64,000 nucleotides of DNA from Amycolatopsis sp. cg9 (GCF_041346945.1 NZ_CP166850.1:8974501-9038500), one strand, 5' to 3'. Counted from the first letter of the stretch, positions 43,307 through 52,826 are shown. Notes: generated by a model from the letters alone, not told the origin. Program-made: numbers and translations.

Positions 43307-44473
43307 ATGAAGTTCCTCTTCGACGACGAGTCGTTCTCCTTCGAAACCCTGCGCGCCACCGGTTACATCGCCTACGCCGGCGCCGACCTCGGCGAAGTCC
43401 TCGTCACCTGCCGCCGGATCCCCGAGGCAGACGAAGACGCCTGGTCCACCCAGTGGGCCGCGACCGCCGCGCGGATCGAGGGCATCGGCCGCGACGCACT
43501 GGCCGCCGGGCACCGGGTCAGCGCGCGGGAGGCGCTGCTGCGGGCGTCCAACTACTACCGCGCCGCCGACTTCTACCGCCGCGACGACCCCGAGCACGAC
43601 CCCGAGTCGGCGCGGCTGGCGAAAGCCGCCCAGCGGACGTTCGCCGACGCCGCCCCGCTGCTGGACACCCCGGCCCGCGCCCTGGCCATCCCGTACGAGG
43701 ACACGACCCTGCCCGCGTACCTCTTCCTCGTCGACGACTCCGGCGCCCCGCGCCCGACGGTGCTGTTCCACGGCGGGTTCGACTCCATCCTGGAGGAGAG
43801 CTACTTCGCCATCGCCGTGGGCGCGTTGCGGCGCGGCTACAACGTCCTCGCCTTCGACGGCCCCGGCCAGGGCGCCCCGCTCCGCGGCGGCCTGCGGTTC
43901 CGGCCCGACTGGGAAGCCGTGGTCACCCCCGCCGTCGACCTCGCCCGCAGCCTGCCCGAAGTGGACAGCGACAAGATCGCGCTGATCGGCATGAGCATGG
44001 GCGGCTACCTCGCCGCCCGGGCGGCCGCCTACGAGCACCGGCTCGCCGCGTGCGTGCTCTACGACGGGATCTACGACCTGCACGAGCCCTTCGCCGCGGT
44101 CGCCGCGCAAGCCGCGTCGACCCCGGGCGGGCTCGACGCGGTGACCGCGCGGAACACCGGAGCGCGCTGGGTCGTCCGCAACGGCAAGTGGACCTTCGGG
44201 TTGCCGACCTTCGACGAGGTCGTCGAGGCGACCAAGGCCTACACCATGGCCGGCCTCACCGACCGCATCACCTGCCCCACCCTGGTCCTCGACGCCGAAA
44301 ACGACCAGTTCTTCCGCGGCCAGCCCCAGCGCGTGCTCGACGAACTGACCTGCGAGAAGGAACTGATCCTCTTCCGCGAAGACGAAGGCGCGGGCGAACA
44401 CTGCCACGAAGGCGCGCTGTTCCTGTTCCACCAGCGCACCTTCGACTGGCTCGACACCGTCCTCGACCGCTGA
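43307..44473 (+). CDS. Alpha/beta hydrolase with helical N-terminal domain
   Basis: A 388-residue cytoplasmic hydrolase resembling the FrsA/2,6-dihydropseudooxynicotine hydrolase group. An N-terminal helical cap ('ALLRASNYYRAADFYRRDDP') precedes the catalytic domain. The nucleophile Ser is in 'LIGMSMGGYLAAR', the acid Asp in 'LDAENDQFF', and the base His in 'GAGEHCHEGA'. Likely an esterase or C-C hydrolase; substrate unknown. ATG 43307 with GGAGG upstream. Control by the divergent TetR through two boxes is very likely. Confidence 0.87.
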   Translation: MKFLFDDESFSFETLRATGYIAYAGADLGEVLVTCRRIPEADEDAWSTQWAATAARIEGIGRDALAAGHRVSAREALLRASNYYRAADFYRRDDPEHDPESARLAKAAQRTFADAAPLLDTPARALAIPYEDTTLPAYLFLVDDSGAPRPTVLFHGGFDSILEESYFAIAVGALRRGYNVLAFDGPGQGAPLRGGLRFRPDWEAVVTPAVDLARSLPEVDSDKIALIGMSMGGYLAARAAAYEHRLAACVLYDGIYDLHEPFAAVAAQAASTPGGLDAVTARNTGARWVVRNGKWTFGLPTFDEVVEATKAYTMAGLTDRITCPTLVLDAENDQFFRGQPQRVLDELTCEKELILFREDEGAGEHCHEGALFLFHQRTFDWLDTVLDR

Positions 44474-44514
44474 ACGCCCGCCGGGACCCTGCGGCTCGAG
44501 CCGGTCGCCGACGT

Positions 44515-44970
44515 TCACCGCTCGCGGTTCACCACCCGCAGGATCAGCCACTGGTCGAACCACGCTCCCGCGGTCGTCACCACGAGCATCGCCAAGCCGA
44601 TGACCAGGTGCCGGTGGCTGTGCAGCGGCGCGGCTTCGTCGGTCAGCTTCGCCAGCCCGAACTGCAGTCCCAAACGCAGGGCGAAGAGCACAGCGACGAG
44701 GACCAGCGCCTGCTTGGAGCGCCAGACCGCGCGCAGGTACCGGCGGCGCCGGGACAGCAGCGTGAACCACAGCGTCAGGTGTACCGCGACGAGCACCAGC
44801 GGCAGCACAGCGACCCAGCTGTACCGGTCGCTGAACTGCAGGCTCAGGTCGTTGCTCGCCACCAGCAGCCCGACGAGCGCGAAGTACCAGCCCGGCAAGC
44901 CTTCGATCTTTCCGCCGTCCGGTCGGATCGCGGCTTCCGGCATCGGCGTGGGTGCGATTCGGTCGTCCAT
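44515..44970 (-). CDS. Small integral membrane protein
   Basis: A 151-residue protein with four hydrophobic helices ('YFALVGLLVASNDLS', 'WVAVLPLVLVAVHLTLWFTLL', 'ALVLVAVLFALRLGLQFG', 'LVIGLAMLVVTTAGAWF'). I do not recognise the family. It converges with the hydrolase gene and diverges from the histidine kinase gene; ATG 44970 follows a GGGG. Confidence 0.65.
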   Translation of the reverse strand: MDDRIAPTPMPEAAIRPDGGKIEGLPGWYFALVGLLVASNDLSLQFSDRYSWVAVLPLVLVAVHLTLWFTLLSRRRRYLRAVWRSKQALVLVAVLFALRLGLQFGLAKLTDEAAPLHSHRHLVIGLAMLVVTTAGAWFDQWLILRVVNRER

Positions 44971-45087
44971 CCCCGAAGCCTGGCGCGGATCGGCGCGGCC
45001 GCGATCAGCCGCCGGGACGAGATCACGCCCGGTGTCTCCTACCCGGGTACGAGTTTCACCGCGCCCACGATCGGGCACGATCGGCAG

Positions 45088-46269
45088 ATGACCTTCACCG
45101 GCCGGCCGGGCATCCCGTGGACCGGCCGCCGCGGCCCGCTGGTGGCCGAGGCGGCCGTGCTCGGCGCGCTCGTGGTGGTCGACGCGGTGCTCGCCGCCCG
45201 CGCCGGTCCGGGCACCGGCGGGCTCACCACCGTCGCCATCGAGTTCGCGCCGGGCATCGGCCCGGTGGTGGCCGTGCTGGCCGTGCTGCGCCGCCGGTTC
45301 CCCGACCGGCTCGCCGGCCTCGCCACCGCCGTCTTCGGGCTTTCACTGCTGGGCACGGCGGTTTCCGCGGCGCTCGGCGCGGCGGGAGCGCGGCTGCCGC
45401 CCCAGCCCGGTGCGGCCGAAGTCCTCGCGCTGGCGCTGGTGGTCGGCGCGTGCTGCCACCGCCTCTCGCCGAAAGCGGCCACCCTGCAAGCGGTTCTCGG
45501 CGGCTGCGCCGCGACGCTCGCGCCGATCCTGCGCTACGGCAACGAAAACCCGGCCGGGCTCTACGCGACCGGGGCCGCGGTGGTCTGGGGCGGCGCGCTG
45601 GCCGGCGGGCTGGTCCTGCGCGACGCCGACGTCCGCCACCGCGCCGCGGTCCTGGAGCTGCGCAACACCGAACGGCTGCGGCTGGCCCGGGAGCTGCACG
45701 ATCTCGTCGCCCACCAGGTCACCGGCATCGTCGTGCGCGTCCAGGCCGCGCACCGGGTCGCCGAACGCACCGGCGGCGACACCGCGACCTTCGCCGAGCT
45801 GGAAACCGCCGGGGTGACGGCGCTCTCCGCGATGCGCCGGCTGGTCGGCGCGCTGCGCACCGGCGACGAAGCCTTCTTCGTCCCGCCGGCCGACCTGACC
45901 ACCGCCGTCGACCGCGCGGTGCCCGACGACGAGCGCGTCCACCTCGACGTCAGCCCCGATCTCGCCGCGCTCCCGGTCGCGCCCGAGGTCGTCACCACCG
46001 CGCACCGGTTGCTCACCGAGTCACTCACCAACGTCCGCCGCCACGCGCCCGAGGCCACCGAAGTACGGGTGCTCGTCCGCCACGAGCCGCCCGGCGCGCT
46101 GCGCGTCGAGGTCGTCAACGACGGCGCCGGGCGCCCCGCCCGCCGGGGTGGCTACGGGCTGCTCGGGATGGCGGAGCGGGTGGCGGCGGTGGGCGGTACG
46201 GTGCACGCGGGACCGGCGGCGGGCCGGCGCTGGCGAGTCACCGCGCGGCTGCCGCTCGAGCCGGGCTGA
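45088..46269 (+). CDS. Two-component sensor histidine kinase (NarL-type partner), copy A
   Basis: A 393-residue membrane kinase. Five or six N-terminal helices carry no large sensor domain. The HisKA_3 box is 'LARELHDLVAHQVTGIVVRV' with the phospho-acceptor His; the ATPase domain has the N-box 'LTESLTNVRRHAPEAT' and 'GGYGLLGMAERVAAVGGT'. It is 17 bases upstream of its response regulator and paralogous to the kinase at 53477-54673. The ATG at 45088 is chosen by frame and homology to copy B; it has only a weak ribosome site. Ligand unknown. Confidence 0.88.
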   Translation: MTFTGRPGIPWTGRRGPLVAEAAVLGALVVVDAVLAARAGPGTGGLTTVAIEFAPGIGPVVAVLAVLRRRFPDRLAGLATAVFGLSLLGTAVSAALGAAGARLPPQPGAAEVLALALVVGACCHRLSPKAATLQAVLGGCAATLAPILRYGNENPAGLYATGAAVVWGGALAGGLVLRDADVRHRAAVLELRNTERLRLARELHDLVAHQVTGIVVRVQAAHRVAERTGGDTATFAELETAGVTALSAMRRLVGALRTGDEAFFVPPADLTTAVDRAVPDDERVHLDVSPDLAALPVAPEVVTTAHRLLTESLTNVRRHAPEATEVRVLVRHEPPGALRVEVVNDGAGRPARRGGYGLLGMAERVAAVGGTVHAGPAAGRRWRVTARLPLEPG

Positions 46270-46286
46270 GGCGAGGGGAGACCGGG

Positions 46287-46937
46287 GTGCCGACGCGAGT
46301 GCTGATCGCCGACGACCAGGCGATGGTCCGCGCGGGGTTCCGGCTCATCCTCGAGGGCGAGCCGGACATCGAGGTCGTCGGCGAGGCCGCCGACGGCGAC
46401 CAGGCCGTGCGCCTGGCCCGGGAGCTGCGCCCGGACGTGACCCTGATGGACATCCGGATGCCTGGCGTGGACGGGCTGCGGGCCACGGAACTGCTGGCCG
46501 GCGCGGGAGTCCCGGAGCCGCTGCACGTCGTGATGGTCACGACGTTCGGGCTGGACGAGAACGTGCACGCGGCGCTGCGGGCCGGCGCCTGCGGGTTCCT
46601 GCTCAAGGACGCGGGGCCCAACCTGCTCGTCGAAGCCGTGCACGCGGCCGCGCACGGTGAAGCGCTCGTCTCCCCCGCGATCACGACGCGGCTGTTGGAA
46701 CACTTCGCGCGCCGAGGCCCGGGACGGGCGGGCGCCCCGGAAACCCCGCTCACCCCACGGGAACTCGACGTCGTGCGGGCCGTGGCGCGCGGCCGGACCA
46801 ACGAAGAGATCTGCGCCTCACTCGTGGTGTCGATGCCCACGGTCAAGACCCACATCGGCGCGGCCAAGCGCAAGCTCGGGGCCCGCAACCGCACCGAAAT
46901 CGCCATCTGGGCCTGGGAAAGCGGCCTGGTCCGCTGA
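46287..46937 (+). CDS. NarL/FixJ family response regulator, copy A
   Basis: A 216-residue regulator. The receiver domain has acidic pair 'LIADDQAMVRAGF', phospho-acceptor Asp in 'VTLMDIRMPGVDG' and the Lys in 'GFLLKDAGPN'. The LuxR HTH is 'LTPRELDVVRAVARGRTNEEICASLVVSMPTVKTHIG'. It starts at GTG 46287 after AGGGGAG. It shares most of its length with the regulator at 52827-53477. The 3' end overlaps, antisense, the RDD gene. Confidence 0.92.
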   Translation: MPTRVLIADDQAMVRAGFRLILEGEPDIEVVGEAADGDQAVRLARELRPDVTLMDIRMPGVDGLRATELLAGAGVPEPLHVVMVTTFGLDENVHAALRAGACGFLLKDAGPNLLVEAVHAAAHGEALVSPAITTRLLEHFARRGPGRAGAPETPLTPRELDVVRAVARGRTNEEICASLVVSMPTVKTHIGAAKRKLGARNRTEIAIWAWESGLVR

Positions 46938-47384
46938 CCGCGGGACGCGCACGACCACGGTGCGCGCCACGATGTCGCCGAACCGCTGCCGCCGCCGGTT
47001 CACCAGCATCACCACGGTCCCGGCCAGCCCCCAGGCGAACCCGTCGACGACCATCAGCAGCTCGCGGACGACGAACGCCCCCAGCGACGGGTGCCCGCCC
47101 TCGGCGGTGACGACCCGCAGGCGCAGCCAGCGCATCGCCGGCGTCTGCCCGCCGTGGCGGTACGGCCACCACGCGCCGACGAACCACAGGCCGGCGAAGT
47201 CCAGGGCCAGCATCGTGTAGAGCACGACCTTCAAGAAGGTCAGCAGGCCCGGGCCGTGCGGGCGGAACAGCCAGACCACCGCGATCGCGAGCAGCAGCAG
47301 GGGCAGGAAGACGAGCGCCTCGTCCAGCAGGAACTGCGCGAGGCGGCGCCCGACGACGCCCAGCCCCGGCCGGGAACCGGTCAT
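46818..47384 (-). CDS. RDD family membrane protein, copy A
   Basis: A 188-residue protein with three or four helices. The RDD region includes 'GLGVVGRRLAQFLLDEALVF', 'WPYRHGGQTPAMRWLRLRVV' and 'NRRRQRFGDIVARTVVV'. RDD proteins are small membrane proteins of uncertain role, some linked to ion exchange. The frame runs 120 bases antisense into the response regulator gene; the conserved part ends before this. The ATG at 47384 fits the start of the conserved region. It accompanies a TCS just as copy B does. Confidence 0.8.
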   Translation of the reverse strand: MTGSRPGLGVVGRRLAQFLLDEALVFLPLLLLAIAVVWLFRPHGPGLLTFLKVVLYTMLALDFAGLWFVGAWWPYRHGGQTPAMRWLRLRVVTAEGGHPSLGAFVVRELLMVVDGFAWGLAGTVVMLVNRRRQRFGDIVARTVVVRVPRSADQAAFPGPDGDFGAVAGPELALGRADVGLDRGHRHHE

Positions 47385-47614
47385 GCGGCCATGATCTCGG
47401 GCCCGGCGCCCGTTCGCGCGCGGACCCGCCGGGCGGAAGGGGACGTTCACGGCGTCTGATGCGCTGAGGGGGACTTTGCTGTCATCACATGCCGGACCCG
47501 GGCCTCATACCGGGGGCCGAGGCGGGCCCGGCCGGATCGTCCTCCGGGCTGATCACCGGCGGGCGGCGCCGGGCCAGGCTCGGGCGCACCCACCCGCCGA
47601 CGGAAGGAAACCCG

Positions 47615-49303
47615 GTGCGCCTCTCCCGGACAGGACTGGTGGCCGCGACGGCCGCCCTCTTCGCGGCGGCGGTACCCGCTGCCGCCGCCGATCCGCTCGC
47701 GCCGTACACGGCGCAGCAGCTGAGCTGGGGCGATTGCCCGTTCAAGCCGGGGGCCGGTGAGCCGGCCGCGCAGTGCGCGCGGGTCACGGTCCCGCGGGAC
47801 TGGGCCGACCCGGCCGCCGGGCCGGAGCTCGAGGTCTCGATCAGCCGGGTCGCGGCCACCGGCGAGCGGCGCGGCGCGATCCTGCTGAACCCCGGCGGCC
47901 CGGGCGGCCAGGGGACGCCGCTCGTGGGGTCGCTGGCCGCGCTGGAGCCGTCGGTCGGCGCGGTCTACGACTTCGTCGGCATGGATCCGCGCGGCACCGG
48001 GCACGCGGGCACCGACGACCACGGCTTCCAGTGCCGGGTACCGGTGGGGCGGCTGCCGTCGGGGCCGCTCGACGCCCGCGACCGGTCCGCGGCGAGCATC
48101 GCGGACCACCAGCGGACGCCGCGCGCCGTCGCCGAGGCCTGCCAGAGCGACGCGCTCGCGCCGTTCGTCACGACCTGGCAGACCGCGCACGACATGGACC
48201 TGGTCCGCGCCCTGCTCGGGGACGAGAAGCTCAACTACCTCGGCTACTCCTACGGCACCTGGCTCGGCGCCAAGTACGCCTCGTTGTTCCCCGGGCGCAC
48301 CGGCAAGGTCGTGCTCGACTCCAGCGTCGACTTCGAAGGCAGGCTGCAGGCCGACTTCGAGGCGTTCCCCGTCATCGACCAGCGGCAGTTCGACGAGGTC
48401 TACCTGCCGTGGCTGGCGCGCACCTTCCCCGGGCAGCTGGGCGGGACCGCCGCCGAGGTCGAGGCGAAGTGGGAGCGCGTCCGCGCCTACTACGGCACGC
48501 ACGGCCTCGCCCCCGACACGTTCGACGGTGTCTTCGTCGGCAACGGCAGCCCGGTCCGGTGGCTCCTCGGTGCCCTGGTCTTCCTCCTGGGCGCGCAGGC
48601 GCTCGACGGCGGGACGGTCCCCGACCCGGCGGCCCTCGCGAGCGATCTCGACGCGGTGTCGCGGACGACGTTCGGCGTCCCGCCGGCGGAGCTGACGACC
48701 GATCGTGTCGTCGCCGCGGCACCGAAGCTGGCTCCCGACTACACCCAGGCTCCCGGGACCCGCTACGCCGTCGCGTGCGGTGACCAACCCACCCGCTCCG
48801 CGGCCTGGTACCGGCGGCTCAGCGACCGGCAAGGCCCGCGCTACCCGCTGTTCGGCTGGGCCTACGGCCTCGGTGAGACATGCGGTCACTGGTTCGACCT
48901 CCCGCGGCACGAACTGCCTGAAGTGCCCGCCGAAGTGGCCTCGGACATCCTTGTCGTGCAGGGCGAATTCGACCCGCAGACCGGCTACGAGCAGGCGGTG
49001 TCGGGGGCCCGCGCGGCCGGTGTCCCGCTGGTGTCGGTGGACGACTCGCCGTTCCACGGCCAGTACGCGCTGGCGGGCAACCCGTGCGTCGACGGCCTCG
49101 TGAACGTGTTCCTGGTCAAGAACTCCCGCCCGCGCGCCACGACCTGCCCGGGCGTCCCGCTGCCCGGCGAGGACCGGGTGTACCCGGTGGCCGGGCCCGT
49201 GCGAGGCGGAGCCGCCGGCGTCCAGACGCGACTTCCCGACGGCGCGGCGAAGGTGCGGGCCGAGGTCCAGGCCGAGATCAGCGCCCTGAACCGGCAGCGC
49301 TGA
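47615..49303 (+). CDS. Secreted alpha/beta hydrolase (tripeptidyl aminopeptidase-like)
   Basis: A 562-residue exported S33-type hydrolase. Signal peptide 'LVAATAALFAAAVPAAAA'; 'ILLNPGGPGGQGTPLV' is the HGGPG-like oxyanion region; nucleophile 'LGYSYGTWLGAKY'; the C-terminal TAP-like domain contains the likely acid Asp in 'VVQGEFDPQTG' and the base His in 'DSPFHGQYALAG'. Similar to the secreted SlpD/SlpE-type mycelium-associated proteinases of Streptomyces. GTG 47615 follows GGAAGGAAA. It is not operonic with its neighbours. Confidence 0.9.
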   Translation: MRLSRTGLVAATAALFAAAVPAAAADPLAPYTAQQLSWGDCPFKPGAGEPAAQCARVTVPRDWADPAAGPELEVSISRVAATGERRGAILLNPGGPGGQGTPLVGSLAALEPSVGAVYDFVGMDPRGTGHAGTDDHGFQCRVPVGRLPSGPLDARDRSAASIADHQRTPRAVAEACQSDALAPFVTTWQTAHDMDLVRALLGDEKLNYLGYSYGTWLGAKYASLFPGRTGKVVLDSSVDFEGRLQADFEAFPVIDQRQFDEVYLPWLARTFPGQLGGTAAEVEAKWERVRAYYGTHGLAPDTFDGVFVGNGSPVRWLLGALVFLLGAQALDGGTVPDPAALASDLDAVSRTTFGVPPAELTTDRVVAAAPKLAPDYTQAPGTRYAVACGDQPTRSAAWYRRLSDRQGPRYPLFGWAYGLGETCGHWFDLPRHELPEVPAEVASDILVVQGEFDPQTGYEQAVSGARAAGVPLVSVDDSPFHGQYALAGNPCVDGLVNVFLVKNSRPRATTCPGVPLPGEDRVYPVAGPVRGGAAGVQTRLPDGAAKVRAEVQAEISALNRQR

Positions 49304-49468
49304 GCGCCCGGCGGGTTCTCGTGCGGGTGATGCCGCGGCGGCGTGGCGTGGGTAAGGTACCGGGGCCGGACGGTCGTGGGTGATCGGCCCGGCCGGCACT
49401 TGAGCCCCCAGGTGCGCCCGCCCCGGGCGGTGGCACCCGGCCGCCGAGCCTCCGCAGAAAGCAGACCC

Positions 49469-51730
49469 ATGTCCCGACCAGGTGACGGAGCGCTCGGCAG
49501 TTCCGAGCCGCCGGTCACGACCGACTCGGATCTGCGGGCGCTGTTCGGCCAGTCGCCGGCGGTCTTCGCGTCCCTGTCCGGTCCGGACCACGTGCTGGAG
49601 GCCGCGAACCCCGCGTTCTTCGACGCGGTGGCCCGCTCCGGCGCGTCGTCGCTGGGCGTTCCGCTCCACCGGGTGCTGCCGGAACTCGCCGGCCAGGGCT
49701 TCCTCGCGCTGCTGGACGGGGTCTACCGGACGGGAGAGCCAGCCACCGGGCGGGACGCGCGGGTGGTGCTGGGGCTCGGCGCGGACGCACGGGAAGCCTT
49801 CTACGACTTCACCTACGAGCCCCGCCGGGACGCGTCCGGCGCCGTGGCGGGCGTGCGCCTCATCGGCGTCGAAACCACGCAGGTCAAACACGCGCAGCGG
49901 CTCACCGCCGAGCACCGCGTCCTGCTCGAGCAGATCGCCCGCCAGGCGCCGCTGGAGCAGATCCTCGACGGGATGGCCCGGGCGATCGAAGAGCTCGCGC
50001 CGGACGTGCTGGTGTCGGTCCTGCTCGCCGACCCCGACGGCCGGCACCTGCGCCACGGCGCGGCACCCAGCCTGCCGGACTTCTACAACGAGGCCATCGA
50101 CGGCATCGCCACCGGCGAAGGGGTCGGCTCGTGCGGCACCGCCGCGCACCGGCGCCGGCCGGTCATCGTCACCGACATCGCGAGCGATCCGTTCTGGGAC
50201 GACTTCCGCGACCTCGCCGGCCGCGCCGGCGTCGCCGCGTGCTGGTCGACGCCGATCCTGGGCCGCGACGGCCGGCTGCTGGGCACGTTCGCGATGTACC
50301 ACCGCACGCCGCGCTCTCCCCAGGAGACCGATTTGGCGCTGACCCGGCTCTTCGCCGGCACGGCCGCGCTGGCGATCGAACGCCACCACGTCGAGCTGGC
50401 CCGGCAGGCCGCCGAAGCCAAGGAACGGGCAGCCCGGCAGGACCTCTCGTTCCTGCTGTCGGCGAGCACCGCGCTCTCGGCCGACCTCGACCACGTGCAG
50501 GCCCTGCAGCGGCTGGCGCAGCTGTGCGTACCCGCGCTCGCGCCGCTGTGCGCGGTCGACATCATCGAGGACGGCCGGTTGCGCCGCGTCGGCGGCGCCG
50601 GCGCGAACGCCCACGACACCGGCCTCCTGGACGCCCACCGGCCGGCCCTGCGCAGCGACAGCGCACTGGGCCGGGTGCTCGCCTCCGGCCTGACCGAGGT
50701 GGCCCGGCAGCCGCCCCTGACCCCCGGTCCGTGGCCCGAGCTGGGCGTCACCGGCTACCTGTGCGTCCCGCTCACCGAACGCGGCCAGACCTTCGGCGTC
50801 CTCACGCTGCTCAGCACCGGCGAAGCCGGGTTCGACGGGCACACCGTGTCCCTCGCCGAAGAGGTCGCCCGGCGCGCCGCGTCCGCCGCCCGCAACGCGC
50901 GCCAGTACCGCCAGCGCGTCACGCTCGCCCGCGACCTGCAGGCCGGCCTGCTGCTGCCGGACCTGCCCGCGGTCCCCGGGGCCGAGTTCGCGACCTTCTA
51001 CCACCCCGCGGGCGAGGGCCTGGAGATCGGCGGCGACTTCTACGACGTCTTCCCGCTCGACGACCGGACGTGGGCGTTCATGCTCGGCGACGTCTGCGGC
51101 CGGGGCGCCACGGCCGCGACCACCACCGCGCTGGTCCGCCACACCGCCCGCGCGGTCGCGCCGCTGCTGGGCGACCCCGTCGCGATCGTCCGGGCCGTCG
51201 ACCGCGCCCTGAGCAACCGCCCCGACGCCCACGGCACCGACTTCGTCACCATGGTCTACGGCCACCTGACCCCGCGCGACGACGGCCTCGCCGTCGACCT
51301 GCTCCGCGCGGGCCACAACCTGCCGGTGGTGCTCGACGCCGCCCACCGCACGCACGAGCTCGACATCCCCGGGAAGCTCCTCGGCCTGGGCGGCGAGCCG
51401 CGTCTCGAGCCGCGGCAACTCCTCCTGCGGCCGGCCGAAAGCCTCGTGCTGCTCACCGACGGGTTCGTCGAAACCCGCAACCCGCGCGGCGAACAGTTCG
51501 GCGACGACCGGCTGCTGAGCGCGATCGGGTCCGCGCCTGCCCGGCCGGGCGCCCAGGACGTCCTGGACGCCGTCACCGCGGCGGTTCGCGCTTTCGCGCA
51601 GGACGAAAGCGGAACCGACGACCAGGCGGCCCTCGTCATCACGGCCAAGCCGGGCGCCGCCGGTGAGCGCCCGCGATTGGGCCGCCCGGATTCGGGGTAC
51701 CTGCGCAGTCCGCGCCCACCGACCACCTAG
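49469..51730 (+). CDS. PAS-GAF-GAF-SpoIIE type PP2C phosphatase
   Basis: A 753-residue cytoplasmic phosphatase. A PAS-like domain (about 25-140), a first GAF domain (about 153-302, 'IATGEGVGSCGTAAHRRRPV'), a second GAF (about 325-480) and a SpoIIE/PP2C domain (about 487-730) with 'GLEIGGDFYDVFPLDDRTW', 'MLGDVCGRGATAATTTALVR' and 'SLVLLTDGFVETRNP'. Such proteins dephosphorylate anti-sigma antagonists in partner-switch stress pathways. No serine kinase domain is fused and no antagonist gene is nearby. ATG 49469 has only a weak ribosome site. Confidence 0.92.
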   Translation: MSRPGDGALGSSEPPVTTDSDLRALFGQSPAVFASLSGPDHVLEAANPAFFDAVARSGASSLGVPLHRVLPELAGQGFLALLDGVYRTGEPATGRDARVVLGLGADAREAFYDFTYEPRRDASGAVAGVRLIGVETTQVKHAQRLTAEHRVLLEQIARQAPLEQILDGMARAIEELAPDVLVSVLLADPDGRHLRHGAAPSLPDFYNEAIDGIATGEGVGSCGTAAHRRRPVIVTDIASDPFWDDFRDLAGRAGVAACWSTPILGRDGRLLGTFAMYHRTPRSPQETDLALTRLFAGTAALAIERHHVELARQAAEAKERAARQDLSFLLSASTALSADLDHVQALQRLAQLCVPALAPLCAVDIIEDGRLRRVGGAGANAHDTGLLDAHRPALRSDSALGRVLASGLTEVARQPPLTPGPWPELGVTGYLCVPLTERGQTFGVLTLLSTGEAGFDGHTVSLAEEVARRAASAARNARQYRQRVTLARDLQAGLLLPDLPAVPGAEFATFYHPAGEGLEIGGDFYDVFPLDDRTWAFMLGDVCGRGATAATTTALVRHTARAVAPLLGDPVAIVRAVDRALSNRPDAHGTDFVTMVYGHLTPRDDGLAVDLLRAGHNLPVVLDAAHRTHELDIPGKLLGLGGEPRLEPRQLLLRPAESLVLLTDGFVETRNPRGEQFGDDRLLSAIGSAPARPGAQDVLDAVTAAVRAFAQDESGTDDQAALVITAKPGAAGERPRLGRPDSGYLRSPRPPTT

Positions 51731-51737
51731 GACGAGC

Positions 51738-52247
51738 ATGCCCGAGCCGACCCCGTCCGAGCCCGTGCCGGCCGAGCTGCGCGCGCTGGCCGCCGACGCC
51801 GAAGCGCTCGCGGCCCGGACCGCGGAGGTGGCCGCCCGCCTGAAGACGGCCCCCGACGGCAATCTGCAGCGCCTCGCCCGGCCCATCGCGAAGGCGACCC
51901 ACGACCTGAGCGACTACACCGACGAGGTCGCCCGGACCGCCGAGAACCTGGCCCGGGTCCGGGTGTCCCGGGACCCCGGCCTGTGCGACGTTCCGTGGGG
52001 CGTCTGCCAGGTCCACGGCACCACGGTGCGCGCGAGCGGAGACCGCGCCCGGTGCACCACTCCCGGCTGCGCCCGCGAGTGGGACTACGACCGGCTCCAC
52101 ACGCCGTGCGGCGAGCCGGCGGTCGCGGTCGTCACCGACGAGGACGGCGCGGCAGGCAAGATGTGCGCCGCCCACACACGCGACGCCGCGGACCGGCTCG
52201 CCGGCTGCACGGTCTCCTACCTGGAGCACCGGACCTCGAGCGGCTGA
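51738..52247 (+). CDS. Hypothetical Cys-rich protein with N-terminal helix
   Basis: A 169-residue soluble protein, 7 bases after the phosphatase gene. The first 75 residues form long helices ('ALAADAEALAARTAEVAARL'). The C-terminal half has several Cys: 'GLCDVPWGVCQVHG', 'ARCTTPGCAREWDY', 'HTPCGEPAVAVVT' and 'GKMCAAHTRDA'. The spacing could form one or two zinc-ribbon-like sites. I do not recognise the family. Close spacing suggests co-transcription with the phosphatase. Confidence 0.7.
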   Translation: MPEPTPSEPVPAELRALAADAEALAARTAEVAARLKTAPDGNLQRLARPIAKATHDLSDYTDEVARTAENLARVRVSRDPGLCDVPWGVCQVHGTTVRASGDRARCTTPGCAREWDYDRLHTPCGEPAVAVVTDEDGAAGKMCAAHTRDAADRLAGCTVSYLEHRTSSG

Positions 52248-52263
52248 CGCACGTCCGGTCGTA

Positions 52264-52821
52264 CTACGCGCGGTCGGCCCGGACCACGAGCGTCCGCGCC
52301 ACCAGGTCGCCGATCCGCTGCCGTCGCTCGGTCGCCACGATGCTGACCACGGCCACGAGTCCCAGCAGCAGCCCGTCGACCGTGAGGAGCACCCACCGGA
52401 TCAGGTAGGCGCGCGCCTTGGGCTGCCCGCCGCGCAGGGTCTGCACCCGCAGGCCCATCACCAGCATCCCCGGCGTGCTCCCGCCCCGGCGCACCGGAAC
52501 CCAGATCTGGATGACGATGTCGCAGGCGTAGGTGACCGCGAGGAACGCGATCGCCGGTCCCCACAGGATGAGCGTGGGTGGCACGTAACCCCACCGCACC
52601 AACGGAATGGCGACCAGACCCGCGCCGAGCGCGGCGAAAACCCCTACGCCGACGGCAAGAGCCCAGTCCAGTACCGCTTGGACCAGCCGGCGCCCGGCCA
52701 TCCCCCACCGCTGCGCCGGCTCACCCGGGCGGCCGGCGGCAGGCGGTTCCGGAGCCGATCCCGGTGAAGTGGTCGTCGCGCTGACAGCACACTCGGCGAG
52801 TCTCGCACACCGGTCAAGCAT
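52264..52821 (-). CDS. RDD family membrane protein, copy B
   Basis: A 185-residue protein: a variable 45-residue N-terminus, then RDD-type helices ('VLDWALAVGVGVFAALGAGL', 'LILWGPAIAFLAVTYACDIV') and the conserved tail 'STPGMLVMGLRVQTLRGGQ' and 'VATERRQRIGDLVARTLVVR'. ATG 52821 lies 5 bases after the response regulator stop, so it is in one operon with the two-component genes. It is paralogous to the RDD gene at 46818-47384. Confidence 0.8.
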   Translation of the reverse strand: MLDRCARLAECAVSATTTSPGSAPEPPAAGRPGEPAQRWGMAGRRLVQAVLDWALAVGVGVFAALGAGLVAIPLVRWGYVPPTLILWGPAIAFLAVTYACDIVIQIWVPVRRGGSTPGMLVMGLRVQTLRGGQPKARAYLIRWVLLTVDGLLLGLVAVVSIVATERRQRIGDLVARTLVVRADRA

Positions 52822-52826
52822 CGCCG

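Noticed and set aside
47447..51886. Open frame of 1479 codons antisense to the secreted hydrolase and the phosphatase
   Set aside because: Spans two independent genes on the other strand; no start signal and no domain.
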